The notes under the pieces were generated by a model, which ran no database searches, was not told the origin of the DNA, and saw only the letters and a list, made by a program, of their open reading frames with translations. A stretch of DNA of 64,000 nucleotides from Pseudaminobacter sp040049255 (GTDB taxonomy: Bacteria > Pseudomonadota > Alphaproteobacteria > Rhizobiales > Rhizobiaceae), in the NCBI RefSeq assembly GCF_040049255.1, contig NZ_JBDZDR010000001.1, positions 62,001 to 126,000 of the forward strand, in the 5' to 3' direction. The position numbers and the translations under genes were made by a program. Positions 34,640 to 45,399 of this stretch are shown here, piece after piece; within the stretch, counting starts at the first letter, position 1; each line of letters begins with the position of its first letter.

Positions 34640-34868
34640 GATTTTCCAACCCGTCGCCGTTTCGGAAACAGCCTGTGCCGTTTCGGCATCTTTCATTCGT
34701 GCCGCTAACCCTTATATAATGCTTATGATCCGACAACGGCAAGGCAGCGCCCTGCCCGCTCGGATTTCCGTCACGCCGCTTTCGGGCCGGACTCTCCGAC
34801 ATCCCGTTAAAGGCTGTGGTCCGTTCAACTCGTCCCTCCTCTGAGTGGGACTACGGGAGACACCTTTC

Positions 34869-35504
34869 ATGGACGCCGTGATCAAGAAATTGATGCCGAA
34901 ATCCGAATATCTCGAAAAGCCGGCGACCGACAGGCCAGACCAGGCGGAGGTCGAGGCGGCCGTGCGAACGCTGCTGCGCTGGACCGGCGACAACCCGGAC
35001 CGCGAGGGCCTGATCGACACGCCGAAGCGCGTCGCCAAGGCATATCTGGAGATGTTCAACGGCTACGACATGTGCCCGGCAGAAGAGCTCGGCCGCACGT
35101 TCGAAGAAGTGGCCGGCTATGACGATCTCGTGCTGGTGCGGGATATCGAGTTCCACTCGCATTGCGAGCACCACATGGTGCCCATCATCGGCCGCGCCCA
35201 TGTCGGCTACCTGCCGGACGGCAGGGTCGTCGGCCTCTCCAAGATTGCGCGGGTGGTCGACATCTTCGCCCACCGCCTGCAGACGCAGGAAGCCATGACG
35301 GCGCAGATCGCCAACGTCATCCAGGACGTGCTCAATCCGCGCGGCGTGGCGGTGATGATCGAGGCCGAGCATATGTGCATGGCCATGCGGGGTATCCGCA
35401 AGCAGGGCTCCACCACGCTGACTTCGACCTTTACCGGCGTGTTCAAGGACAGCCCCGAAGAGCAACTGCGCTTCATGACCATGGTGCGCCACGGCAGCAA
35501 ATAA
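34869..35504 (+). CDS. folE: GTP cyclohydrolase I
   Basis: A 211-residue enzyme converting GTP to dihydroneopterin triphosphate, the first step of folate synthesis. Zinc ligands Cys99 and His102 are in SHCEHHMVP and Cys170 is in AEHMCMAMRG; the catalytic GLSKIARVVDIFA stretch is at about residues 122-134. The ATG at 34869 follows GGGAGAC; an upstream in-frame start at 34845 is less likely. hisI follows after 43 bases, probably in the same transcript. Confidence 0.97.
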   Translation: MDAVIKKLMPKSEYLEKPATDRPDQAEVEAAVRTLLRWTGDNPDREGLIDTPKRVAKAYLEMFNGYDMCPAEELGRTFEEVAGYDDLVLVRDIEFHSHCEHHMVPIIGRAHVGYLPDGRVVGLSKIARVVDIFAHRLQTQEAMTAQIANVIQDVLNPRGVAVMIEAEHMCMAMRGIRKQGSTTLTSTFTGVFKDSPEEQLRFMTMVRHGSK

Positions 35505-35547
35505 GCCGGGCGGCTGGCCGCCGGCTTCGCGAGACAGGGAGCCGGCG

Positions 35548-36006
35548 ATGTCCGCGCTTGAATTCCCCAAAACTCCGACCGACAAGAAGGCGATCGAAGA
35601 GGGCGAAGTCTTTGCGCCGCGCTTCGACGCCAACGGCCTCGTGACGGCGGTGGTGACCGACGCCAGCGACGGCGTGCTCTTGATGGTGGCGCATATGAAC
35701 GCCGAAGCGCTGGCGCTCACCGTCGAGACCGGCATCGCCCATTACTGGTCGCGTTCGCGCAAATCGCTCTGGAAGAAGGGCGAGACATCCGGCAATTTCC
35801 AGCACGTGGTCGAGATGCGCACCGACTGCGACCAGGACGCGGTGTTGCTGCGCGTAAACGTGTCCGGTCACGATGCAACCTGCCATACCGGACGACGTTC
35901 CTGCTTCTATCGAAAGGTGGAACGCAAGGACGGCGGCGTCGTTCTAACAGGTGATGGCACCGAACCGCTTTTCGACGTGAAAAGGACATATCAAGGCGCC
36001 ACATAA
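35548..36006 (+). CDS. hisI: phosphoribosyl-AMP cyclohydrolase
   Basis: A 152-residue single-domain enzyme (not fused to HisE) that opens the purine ring of phosphoribosyl-AMP in histidine synthesis. The N-terminal strand GLVTAVVTDA, YWSRSRKSLWKKGETSGNFQ (as WSRSRKSLWKKGETSG), the metal-binding DCDQDAVLLRV and the cysteine pair in TCHTGRRSCFYR are all present. It follows folE closely. Confidence 0.97.
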   Translation: MSALEFPKTPTDKKAIEEGEVFAPRFDANGLVTAVVTDASDGVLLMVAHMNAEALALTVETGIAHYWSRSRKSLWKKGETSGNFQHVVEMRTDCDQDAVLLRVNVSGHDATCHTGRRSCFYRKVERKDGGVVLTGDGTEPLFDVKRTYQGAT

Positions 36007-36084
36007 TAGGCGTCGGCCTCTCGGCCAGAAAAAGGGAAGATTCATTCTTTCGATACGACCTCCGCCTAACTTGGGCGTGGGAAG

Positions 36085-37068
36085 ATGGAGATTGCGATGC
36101 TCGAATGGGCGTCACTGCGCAATAGGCCAGATGTGAGGGAGGCAAACGGTCCCGCCTCGTCGGGCGGACTTTCCGACCCACAACCCGCAAAGAAATCCGG
36201 AATTTCACTCGCCCTTGGCGGCGGCGCAGCGCGCGGCTGGGCCCATATCGGCGTGCTGCGCGCGCTGGACGAGGCCGGCATCGAGATCGACATGATCGCC
36301 GGCACCTCGATCGGCGCGCTGGTCGGCGGCTGCTATCTCGCCGGCAAGCTGGACGAACTGGAGGAGTTCGCCCGCAACCTGACCAAGCGGCGCATCTTCG
36401 GCCTGCTCGACTTCCGCCTCGGAGGCAGCGGGCTGCTGGGCGGCATGAAGCTGACAGCACGCATGCAGGAACATCTTTCCGGCCTGCGCTTCGAGGACCT
36501 GCCAAAGCCCTTCGTCTGCGTCGCCTCCGAGATCCGCACTGGCCATGAAATCTGGCTGTCGAGCGGGGCGCTGATCACAGCCATGCGCGCGTCTTACGCC
36601 CTGCCCGGCGTGTTCGAGCCGGTACTGGCCAACAAGCGCATCCTGGTCGACGGCGCGCTGGTCAATCCCGTGCCGGTTTCGGTCTGCCGGGCCTATGAGC
36701 AGCGACTGGTGGTGGCGGTGAACCTGCACTACGACCTGTTCGGGCGCGCAGCCGTGATCAAGCACAGCGCCGGCGAACTTCTGGTCGAGGCCGACGCGCC
36801 CGCTGGCGGCTCGCGCCAGCTCAACGCCTATTCGCGCGAGAGCCGGCTCGGCATCACCGGCGTGATGGTGGAAGCCTTCAACATCATCCAGGACCGTATT
36901 TCCCGGGCGCGGCTTGCCGGCGACCCGCCGGACCTCTCGCTCCAGCCCAAGCTCGGTCATATCGGCCTCGCGGAATTCCACCGCGCAGACGAGGCGATCC
37001 GCCTGGGCTACGAGGCCACGCAGGCGCAGCTCGGGGAGCTGGAGCGGCTGCAGACGGTTCTGGCCTGA
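36085..37068 (+). CDS. patatin-like phospholipase (RssA-type)
   Basis: A 327-residue alpha/beta hydrolase. The oxyanion motif GGGAARGWAHIG (about residues 45-56), the nucleophile elbow GTSIG (Ser75) and the catalytic aspartate in LVDGALVNP (about residue 189) give a complete Ser-Asp dyad. No signal peptide is seen, so it is probably cytosolic or membrane-associated. The physiological lipid substrate is unknown. The stop codon abuts the stop of the convergent recJ with no base between. Confidence 0.92.
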   Translation: MEIAMLEWASLRNRPDVREANGPASSGGLSDPQPAKKSGISLALGGGAARGWAHIGVLRALDEAGIEIDMIAGTSIGALVGGCYLAGKLDELEEFARNLTKRRIFGLLDFRLGGSGLLGGMKLTARMQEHLSGLRFEDLPKPFVCVASEIRTGHEIWLSSGALITAMRASYALPGVFEPVLANKRILVDGALVNPVPVSVCRAYEQRLVVAVNLHYDLFGRAAVIKHSAGELLVEADAPAGGSRQLNAYSRESRLGITGVMVEAFNIIQDRISRARLAGDPPDLSLQPKLGHIGLAEFHRADEAIRLGYEATQAQLGELERLQTVLA

Positions 37069-37077
37069 TCAGGCCAG
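37060..37077. repeat. perfect 18-bp palindrome spanning two abutting stop codons
   Basis: CTGGCCTGATCAGGCCAG is its own reverse complement. It consists of the last two codons plus TGA of the patatin gene and the same nine bases on the other strand for recJ. In RNA it would give a 7-bp stem with a GATC loop, but no T-run follows on either side. Confidence 0.9.
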
Positions 37078-38856
37078 CGCCGCATCTATGATGCGGAATT
37101 GCACGCTTCTGTTGCCGTTCCAATAGTTTGAGGACAGCGAGCCGGCGAGATGCACCGTGCCGCCCCGGCTCTTGAACAGGAAATCACCCAAGGCCGTATC
37201 CACCGCGCGGAAGGCGATCGCCTGAATGCGGCCGCCGCCATCCGAGCGCAGATCCGCGCGAATGTGCGAGGTGCCCACCAGTCGCGCGTCGACCAGCTTG
37301 TGGCGCGGCAGCACGAAGACCGGCGCGACATGGCCGGAGCCGAAGGGGCCGGCGCGCTCAAGCGTATCGAGCAGGCCCGTGGTGGCGCCGTCGGCTGCAA
37401 GCGCGGCATCGATGGGCAGGCTTTCCTCGCTTTGCAGGCGGAAGACGTCGGACGCGGCGTGTTCCTCGAAGAAGGCGCGCAGCGCGCCAAGTTTCTCGCG
37501 TTCCACCGTGATGCCGGCCGCCATGGCATGGCCGCCGCCCTTCACGATCAGCCCGCGCTCATGCGCCTCACGCACCAGCCGTCCGAGGTCGAAGCCGGGG
37601 ATGGATCGACCTGAGCCGGTGCCGACGCCATTGGCATTGAAGGCGATGGCGAAGGCGGGGCGCCGCGCATGGTCCTTCAGCCGGGAAGCCAGAAGACCGA
37701 CGATGCCCGGGTGCCATTTCGGGCTGGCGGTCACCATGACGGCAGGCCCCTGCCCGCCCAGCAGTTCCGCATCCGCCTCGGCGCGGGCTTCAGCCAGCAT
37801 CTCCTGCTCCATCGCCTGCCGCTCCTGGTTCAGGCGGTCGAGCGTCTCGGCGATCTTGCCGGCCTCCACGGGATCGTCGGTAGCGAGCAAACGGCTGCCG
37901 AGTGCTGCATCGCCGATGCGGCCGCCGGCATTGATGCGCGGGCCGATGAGGAAGGCAAGGTGAAAACTGTTGATCGGTTCGCCTATGCGCGAGACGCGAG
38001 CAAGAGCGCCGAGGCCAACATTGCGCTGCTGGCGGATGGCGACGAGGCCCTTGACAACGAAGGCCCGGTTGACGCCGGTTAACGGCACCACGTCGCAGAC
38101 GGTCGCGAGCGCCACTAGGTCGAGCATCGACAGGAGATCGATGTGCGGCAGGTCGGGGCGCGCGTTGCGCAGCACCTTGGCCGTCTGCACCAGCGCCAAG
38201 AACACCACGCCGGCTGCGCACAGATGCCCCTGCCCCGACAGATCGTCCTCGCGGTTGGGGTTGACGATGGCGACGGCCGCCTCCGGCAGCGGTCCGCCGA
38301 CCTGATGGTGATCGAGCACGACGACATCGGCGCCGGCCTCGCGCGCCGCTTCGATTGCGGCTGCGCTGTTGGTGCCGCAGTCGACGGTGACGATCAGACG
38401 CGCCCCGCGCGAGACCAGTTCGCGCATGGCGTCCGGGTTCGGCCCATAGCCTTCGAAGATGCGGTCGGGAATGTAGATCTCGGCCTCGACGCCGTAGTGC
38501 GCCAGAAAGCGCTTCAGCAGCGCGGAGGACGCCGCGCCGTCGACATCGTAATCGCCAAAGATCGCCACGCGCTCGCGACGCACTATCGCCGCGGCGATGC
38601 GCTCGGCCGCCTTCTCCATGTCGGTGAAGGTTGCCGGGTTCGGCAGGAGGTCGCGGATGGTCGGGTCGAGAAAGCGCTGCGTGTCGTCCGCGGCAACGCC
38701 GCGGCCGGCCAGCACGCGCGCCACGATGTCGGGCACGCCATGCCCCTGGGCAATGGCGAGCGCCGTCATCTCCTGGCGCTCGTTGAGCCTGTGCTCCCAG
38801 GCAAGCCCGGTGGCCGAGCGCCTGACGCCCAGAAAGAAACGCTTTTCGGTCGTCAT
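37069..38856 (-). CDS. recJ: single-stranded-DNA-specific exonuclease RecJ
   Basis: A 595-residue 5'-3' ssDNA exonuclease used in recombination and mismatch repair. DHH phosphoesterase motifs are GDYDVDGAASSALL (residues 101-114), TVDCGT, LDHHQ (181-185) and the C-terminal DHHA1 motif GGGHAMAAG. The ATG at 38856 (MTTEKRFFLGV) is chosen; the open frame extends 19 codons upstream. It is the last gene of the aminotransferase-hom-glpX-recJ run and converges on the patatin gene. Confidence 0.95.
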   Translation of the reverse strand: MTTEKRFFLGVRRSATGLAWEHRLNERQEMTALAIAQGHGVPDIVARVLAGRGVAADDTQRFLDPTIRDLLPNPATFTDMEKAAERIAAAIVRRERVAIFGDYDVDGAASSALLKRFLAHYGVEAEIYIPDRIFEGYGPNPDAMRELVSRGARLIVTVDCGTNSAAAIEAAREAGADVVVLDHHQVGGPLPEAAVAIVNPNREDDLSGQGHLCAAGVVFLALVQTAKVLRNARPDLPHIDLLSMLDLVALATVCDVVPLTGVNRAFVVKGLVAIRQQRNVGLGALARVSRIGEPINSFHLAFLIGPRINAGGRIGDAALGSRLLATDDPVEAGKIAETLDRLNQERQAMEQEMLAEARAEADAELLGGQGPAVMVTASPKWHPGIVGLLASRLKDHARRPAFAIAFNANGVGTGSGRSIPGFDLGRLVREAHERGLIVKGGGHAMAAGITVEREKLGALRAFFEEHAASDVFRLQSEESLPIDAALAADGATTGLLDTLERAGPFGSGHVAPVFVLPRHKLVDARLVGTSHIRADLRSDGGGRIQAIAFRAVDTALGDFLFKSRGGTVHLAGSLSSNYWNGNRSVQFRIIDAALA

Positions 38857-38953
38857 GCGCCCCCAAATCCCCAATCCTTGAGTGCAGGATAAGGGATCGC
38901 GCGGCAAAGCCAAACAGGCTGCGGCATCGAAGCCGTGGAAAGTCCGCCGGGAA

Positions 38954-39934
38954 TTACTGGAACTTCTCCAGATCCTGGTGGCGGGCCTTGATCGAGCGCA
39001 CCGTGAGCGAGGACGAGCGCAGCACGATCGTGTCGGTGGTGATGAAGTTGCGGCCGAACTTCACGCCGGCAAGCATGTTGCCGTCGGTGACGCCGGTGGC
39101 AGCAAACAGCACGTCGCCGCGCGCCATCTCCTCGGTGCGGTAGACCTTGTTGGGGTCGGAGATGCCCATCTTGGCCGCACGCGCGACCTTTTCCGGCGTA
39201 TCGAGCAGCAGGCGCCCCTGTATCTGGCCGCCGGTGCAGCGCAGCGCAGCAGCAGCCAGCACGCCTTCGGGCGCACCGCCGGTGCCCATGTAGATGTCGA
39301 TGCCGGTCTCTTCCGGGTTGGTGGTGTGGATGACGCCGGCAACGTCGCCGTCGCCGATGAGGCGGATGGCAGCGCCCGTGCCGCGCACGGCGTCGATCAG
39401 CTTGGCATGGCGCGGGCGGTCGAGGATACAGGCGGTAACTTCGGTCACCGGCACGCCCTTGGCCTTGGCGAGACTGTGGATATTGTCTTCCGGCGAGGCG
39501 TCGATGTCGATGACGCCGTCGGCATAGCCGGGGCCGACCGCGATCTTGTCCATGTAGACGTCAGGCGCAAACAGCAGGCTGCCCTTCTCGGCGATGGCGA
39601 TGACGGCCAGCGCGTTGGGCAGGTTCTTGGCGCAGATGGTTGTGCCTTCCAGCGGGTCGAGCGCGATATCGACCTCGGGCCCGTCGCCCAGACCAACCTC
39701 TTCGCCGATATAGAGCATCGGCGCCTCGTCGCGCTCGCCTTCGCCGATGACGACGGTGCCCTTGATGGCGAGGCGGTTCAGCTCGGCGCGCATGGCGTCG
39801 ACCGCAACCTGGTCGGCCGCCTTCTCGTCGCCGCGCCCGCGCAGCCTTGCGGCTGCCACGGCAGCGCGCTCGGTCACGCGCACGAGTTCCATGGTGAGGA
39901 TCCGGTCGAGGCCGGCTGCGTCTCTTTTCGCCAT
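38954..39934 (-). CDS. glpX: class II fructose-1,6-bisphosphatase
   Basis: A 326-residue GlpX-type phosphatase acting in gluconeogenesis. Typical features: AAVAAARLRGRGDEKAAD near the N-terminus (metal site), VIGEGERDEAPMLYIGE, DPLEGTTICAKN (catalytic), and GTGGAPEGVLAAAAL. Its place between hom and recJ is common in Rhizobiales. The 97-base gap to recJ shows no clear terminator, so read-through is plausible. Confidence 0.96.
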   Translation of the reverse strand: MAKRDAAGLDRILTMELVRVTERAAVAAARLRGRGDEKAADQVAVDAMRAELNRLAIKGTVVIGEGERDEAPMLYIGEEVGLGDGPEVDIALDPLEGTTICAKNLPNALAVIAIAEKGSLLFAPDVYMDKIAVGPGYADGVIDIDASPEDNIHSLAKAKGVPVTEVTACILDRPRHAKLIDAVRGTGAAIRLIGDGDVAGVIHTTNPEETGIDIYMGTGGAPEGVLAAAALRCTGGQIQGRLLLDTPEKVARAAKMGISDPNKVYRTEEMARGDVLFAATGVTDGNMLAGVKFGRNFITTDTIVLRSSSLTVRSIKARHQDLEKFQ

Positions 39935-40136
39935 AGCTGAGTATTCCCGTGAATTCTGATGGTTACGCCGTCATCGGCGCTTACCGAACCCTTGTGTCAA
40001 AGTGTCATGACAACGGCAAGACCTGCCAGATGCACTTGTTGCGACCTGGCGAAACCTCAATCGATTAAGGTGTGGGCAGCGAGGGCGGCCCCTGGCCGAA
40101 GAGAGTAGAAGCCGGCGTAGGGGCATACTCCAAACG

Positions 40137-40174
40137 TAAAAAGCGGCGCGGACCCATCGGTCCACGCCGCTTCG
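40137..40174 (-). terminator. intrinsic terminator after hom
   Basis: AAAAGCGGCG-GGACC and GGTCC-CGCCGCTT pair around CATC with one mismatched pair. On the minus strand TTTTTA follows. It ends hom transcription before glpX. Confidence 0.85.
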
Positions 40175-40208
40175 GATTCACGCGAGAGCCGCCTCGCGGC
40201 GGCGGGCG

Positions 40209-41522
<1,314 letters not shown>

Positions 41523-41569
41523 GCCAGCAGTGTCCCCTTGGCTGTTGGATAAGTGTTCGTGGGATCCGT

Positions 41570-42787
41570 TCAGCGTTGCGCCGCGAGTGGCACCACATTG
41601 TCCGGTTTGTCGGCATCCGAGCCGAGGAAGCGCTTGATGTTGCGCGCCGCCTGGCGGATGCGGTGTTCGTTTTCGACCAGCGCGATGCGCACGTGGTCGT
41701 CACCGTATTCGCCAAAGCCGATGCCCGGCGCAACAGCCACATCCGCTTTCTCGATCAGAAGCTTGGAGAATTCGAGCGAACCGAGATGCCGGAACTGCTC
41801 GGGAATGGGCGCCCAGGCAAACATCGTCGCGGCCGGGGCTGGAATATCCCATCCCGCGCGGCCGAACGCGTCCACCATGACCTCGCGACGCTTGTGGTAG
41901 ACTTCGCGCACCTCGGCGATGTCAGAGCCGTCGCCGTTGAGGGCGGCCGTCGCCGCCACCTGAATCGGCGTGAAGGCACCGTAGTCCAGATAGGATTTCA
42001 CCCGCGTCAGCGCCGCGATCAGGCGCTCGTTGCCCACGGCAAAACCCATGCGCCAGCCCGGCATGGAAAACGTCTTCGACATGGAGGTGAACTCGACCGT
42101 GACGTCCATCGCGCCCGGCACCTGCAGCACCGAAGGCGGCGGCGTATCGTCGAAATAGATCTCCGCATAGGCGAGGTCGGAAAGGATGATGATCTCGTGC
42201 TTCCGGGCGAAGGCGACCACGTCCTTGTAGAAGTCGAGCGAGGCGACCAGCGCCGTCGGGTTCGACGGGTAGTTGAGGATCAGCGCCAGCGGCTTGGGGA
42301 TGGAGTGGCGCATGCCGCGCTCCAGCGCCGGGATGAAGCCATCGTCGGGCTCGGCCTGCAGCGAGCGGATGACGCCGCCCGACATGATGAAACCGAAGGC
42401 ATGGATCGGATAGGTCGGGTTCGGGCACAGCACCACGTCGCCGGGCGCGGTGATGGCCTGCGCCATGTTGGCGAAGCCTTCCTTGGAACCGAGCGTGGCG
42501 ACGACCTGGGTGTCGGGATCGAGCTTCACGCCGAAGCGGCGGGCGTAATAGTTGGCCTGGGCGCGGCGCAGGCCGGGAATGCCGCGCGAGGAAGAATAGC
42601 GATGCGTGCGCGGATCGCGCACGACTTCGCAAAGCTTGTCGACGATGGCCTTGGGCGTGGGCAGGTCGGGATTGCCCATGCCCAGATCGACGATATCGGC
42701 GCCCCTGGCTCGGGCACTGGCCTTCAACCGGTTGACCTGCTCGAAGACGTAGGGTGGAAGTCTACGAACCTTATGAAATTCTTCCAT
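41570..42787 (-). CDS. class I/II PLP aminotransferase (AlaC/LL-DAP aminotransferase-like)
   Basis: A 405-residue fold-type I aminotransferase. Visible are DLGMGNPDLPTPKAIV, the TLGSKEGFA and NPTYPIHAFG loops, NYPSNPT, and the PLP lysine in SMSKTFSMPGWRMGFAVG. Homologues are annotated as alanine-synthesising or LL-diaminopimelate aminotransferase; its position just upstream of hom suggests amino-acid metabolism, but the exact substrate cannot be read. A small lipoprotein gene lies 69 bases upstream on the same strand. Confidence 0.92.
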   Translation of the reverse strand: MEEFHKVRRLPPYVFEQVNRLKASARARGADIVDLGMGNPDLPTPKAIVDKLCEVVRDPRTHRYSSSRGIPGLRRAQANYYARRFGVKLDPDTQVVATLGSKEGFANMAQAITAPGDVVLCPNPTYPIHAFGFIMSGGVIRSLQAEPDDGFIPALERGMRHSIPKPLALILNYPSNPTALVASLDFYKDVVAFARKHEIIILSDLAYAEIYFDDTPPPSVLQVPGAMDVTVEFTSMSKTFSMPGWRMGFAVGNERLIAALTRVKSYLDYGAFTPIQVAATAALNGDGSDIAEVREVYHKRREVMVDAFGRAGWDIPAPAATMFAWAPIPEQFRHLGSLEFSKLLIEKADVAVAPGIGFGEYGDDHVRIALVENEHRIRQAARNIKRFLGSDADKPDNVVPLAAQR

Positions 42788-42856
42788 TGAAGTGCCAGCC
42801 CAGCGATCAGTTTGTGTGCCGCGGTATATACCCTATGCGAAGGCTGGTCGAGGCCA

Positions 42857-43231
42857 TCATTTGCCCTCGATTTCCTGCAGCGTTTTCTTGCCGTGAGTGG
42901 TGGCGAGCTTCTTCAACAAGGCCTCGTCCTTGGGCACGTTGCCCTGCCCGGCCGCGGCCTGAGAGGCTTGCGCCGCCTGCAATTCCGACAGCTTTTCCGC
43001 CTTCTCGCCCTCGCTGATCTGGCTGGCCGCCACCTGCGGCGGGATGTTCAGGTTCGGAAAGGTGCCGGTCTGCCTTGCCTGCCCCGAAGACAGGCCCGAT
43101 GGCGGAGCGGTGAACGCCACTTCCTCCGGGGTAGTGCAGCCGGAAAGCGCGATCAGCGCCAATCCCACGGCCGCGCCGAAAAACCCCGGACGCAAAGCGG
43201 AAAAAATGCCCAGCCGAGCTTGCCCTGTCAT
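42857..43231 (-). CDS. small lipoprotein of unknown function
   Basis: Encodes 124 residues. A lipoprotein signal peptide (residues 1-31) ends with the lipobox LSGC followed by TTPEE, so the mature protein should be lipid-anchored at the envelope. The rest is rich in Ala, Gln, Glu and Lys and probably helical or disordered (ISEGEKAEKLSELQAAQASQ). No domain is recognised. It is divergent from phaC and lies upstream of the aminotransferase gene. Confidence 0.75.
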   Translation of the reverse strand: MTGQARLGIFSALRPGFFGAAVGLALIALSGCTTPEEVAFTAPPSGLSSGQARQTGTFPNLNIPPQVAASQISEGEKAEKLSELQAAQASQAAAGQGNVPKDEALLKKLATTHGKKTLQEIEGK

Positions 43232-43340
43232 ATCAATTCCCCCGCAGCTCTATTACACGTCGGCATCGGTGTTGTTCGACCCGTTTGGGCATCACATCTT
43301 AATATGGTAGTAAAAAGACACGGGAGGACAAGCGGGAACC

Positions 43341-45179
43341 ATGTCGAAGACCGCCGATTCGGGCAAGACCGATAGCGAGCAGGCCTCTTCGGTCGAGCAG
43401 TATCTGGTCAAGGACCCGGAACGCTTCGCACTTAACCTCGCGCGCATGGTCGAACAGGCCGGCAAGGCTGCCTCGGCATGGATCGAGCCGCGCGAGCGCG
43501 GCGAACTGCGCGACGGCGTCTCCGAGCCCATGGCCGACATGGTCAAGACGTTCTCCAAGCTCACCGAGTACTGGCTTTCCGACCCGTCGCGGGCGCTGGA
43601 AGCGCAGACCAGGTTGTTTTCCGGATACATGAACGTCTGGTCGAGCGCGATCCTGCGCATGAGCGGCGGCGAACAGCCAAGCGGCGGCGAGAGCATCGCT
43701 CCCGAGAAGGGCGACAAACGCTTCCAGGACCCCGAATGGGGCCGCAACGCCTTCTTCGACTTTCTGAAGCAGGCCTATCTGGTGACCGCTCGCTGGGCGA
43801 ACGATCTGGTCGAGCACGCAGAGGGGCTAGACGAGCATACGCGCCACAAGGCCAGCTTCTACGTCAGGCAGATCTCCAACGCGCTGTCTCCGTCCAACTT
43901 CATCCTCACCAACCCCGAGCTGTTCCGCGAAACCGTGGCCAGCAATGGCGAGAACCTGGTGCGCGGCATGAAGATGCTGGCCGAGGACATCCAGGCCGGC
44001 GGCGGCGACCTGAAGCTGCGGCAGTCCGACCATTCGCAGTTCGAGATCGGCCGCAACCTGGCGATGACGCCGGGCAAGGTGGTCGGGCGCAGCGACGTGG
44101 CCGAGATCATCCAATATGATCCTTCGACCGAAACGGTGCTGAAGCGCCCGCTGCTGATCTGCCCGCCCTGGATCAACAAGTTCTACATCCTCGACCTCAA
44201 CCCGCAGAAATCCTTCATCCGCTGGGCTGTCGAACAGGGCCACACGGTGTTCGTGATCTCCTGGATCAATCCGGACGAGCGGCACGGCATGAAGGGCTGG
44301 GAAGCCTATATCCGCGAGGGGCTGCAATATGGCCTCGATACGGTCGAGGCTGCCACGGGCGAGCGCGAGGTCAACGCGATCGGCTACTGCGTCGGCGGCA
44401 CGCTGCTGGCCGCGGCGCTGGCGCTGCTGGCACAGGAAGGCGACGAGCGGATCAAGACGGCCACCTTCTTCACCACGCAGGTGGACTTCACCCATGCCGG
44501 CGACCTCAAGGTCTTTGTCGACGAGGATCAGATCGCGGCGCTCGAACGCTCGATGCGCGGCAAGGGCTACCTGGAAGGCAACAAGATGGCCACCGCCTTC
44601 AACATGCTGCGCTCGAGCGACCTGATCTGGCCTTACGTGGTCAACAACTACATGCGCGGCAAGGAGCCCCTGCCCTTCGACCTGCTCTACTGGAACGCGG
44701 ACTCGACGCGCATGAGCGCGGCCAACCACTCGTTCTACCTGCGCAACTGCTATCTTGAGAACAACCTCTCCCACGGCCGCATGGAACTGGCTGGCCGCAC
44801 CGTCTCGCTGGGGGACGTGACCATCCCCGTCTACAATCTCGCCGCCCGCGAAGACCACATTGCACCGGCCCGATCGGTGTTTCTGGGCTGCCGATATTTC
44901 GGCGGGCCGGTGGAATATGTGATGGCAGGGTCAGGCCACATCGCCGGCGTCGTGAACCCGCCGGCGCAAAACAAGTATCAATACTGGACCAACGGGAAAC
45001 CGGCGGGCGACTTCGATGAATGGGTTGCCAACGCGCAGGAAAACACGGGTTCCTGGTGGCCGCACTGGCAAAGCTGGATCGCGGAACGAGACAACCGCAA
45101 GGTTGCGGCGCGCCACCCGGGCGCGCACACACCCACCCTTGGCGATGCGCCGGGCACCTATGTAAGGGTGCGCGTGTAA
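43341..45179 (+). CDS. phaC: class I poly(3-hydroxyalkanoate) polymerase
   Basis: A 612-residue PHA synthase that polymerises 3-hydroxybutyryl-CoA into storage granules. The N-terminal PhaC_N domain is followed by an alpha/beta-hydrolase domain with the lipase-like box GYCVGG and catalytic Cys350; the catalytic aspartate and histidine lie in YNLAAREDHIAP and MAGSGHIAG. The length fits class I. phaA, phaB and phaR are not adjacent. A GGGAGGAC element lies about a dozen bases before the ATG. Confidence 0.96.
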   Translation: MSKTADSGKTDSEQASSVEQYLVKDPERFALNLARMVEQAGKAASAWIEPRERGELRDGVSEPMADMVKTFSKLTEYWLSDPSRALEAQTRLFSGYMNVWSSAILRMSGGEQPSGGESIAPEKGDKRFQDPEWGRNAFFDFLKQAYLVTARWANDLVEHAEGLDEHTRHKASFYVRQISNALSPSNFILTNPELFRETVASNGENLVRGMKMLAEDIQAGGGDLKLRQSDHSQFEIGRNLAMTPGKVVGRSDVAEIIQYDPSTETVLKRPLLICPPWINKFYILDLNPQKSFIRWAVEQGHTVFVISWINPDERHGMKGWEAYIREGLQYGLDTVEAATGEREVNAIGYCVGGTLLAAALALLAQEGDERIKTATFFTTQVDFTHAGDLKVFVDEDQIAALERSMRGKGYLEGNKMATAFNMLRSSDLIWPYVVNNYMRGKEPLPFDLLYWNADSTRMSAANHSFYLRNCYLENNLSHGRMELAGRTVSLGDVTIPVYNLAAREDHIAPARSVFLGCRYFGGPVEYVMAGSGHIAGVVNPPAQNKYQYWTNGKPAGDFDEWVANAQENTGSWWPHWQSWIAERDNRKVAARHPGAHTPTLGDAPGTYVRVRV

Positions 45180-45399
45180 CACATTGTAATGCGTGGTGAA
45201 TTGACCTTTCCAGAAAAGCAGGCGAAATGATGGCGTGGCAAACACGTTCTTGCCTTATTTCAACCCTAGCTCGACTCCGGCCGGGGTGCTGCAGAATCGG
45301 CGGGCTCTGAGCCCGATTGCTGAGACGACATAGTTCGACTGCATTTTTGAACGCCGTGCCCATCCACCACGCGAAAATAAAGACAAGAAGGGGATAGGT

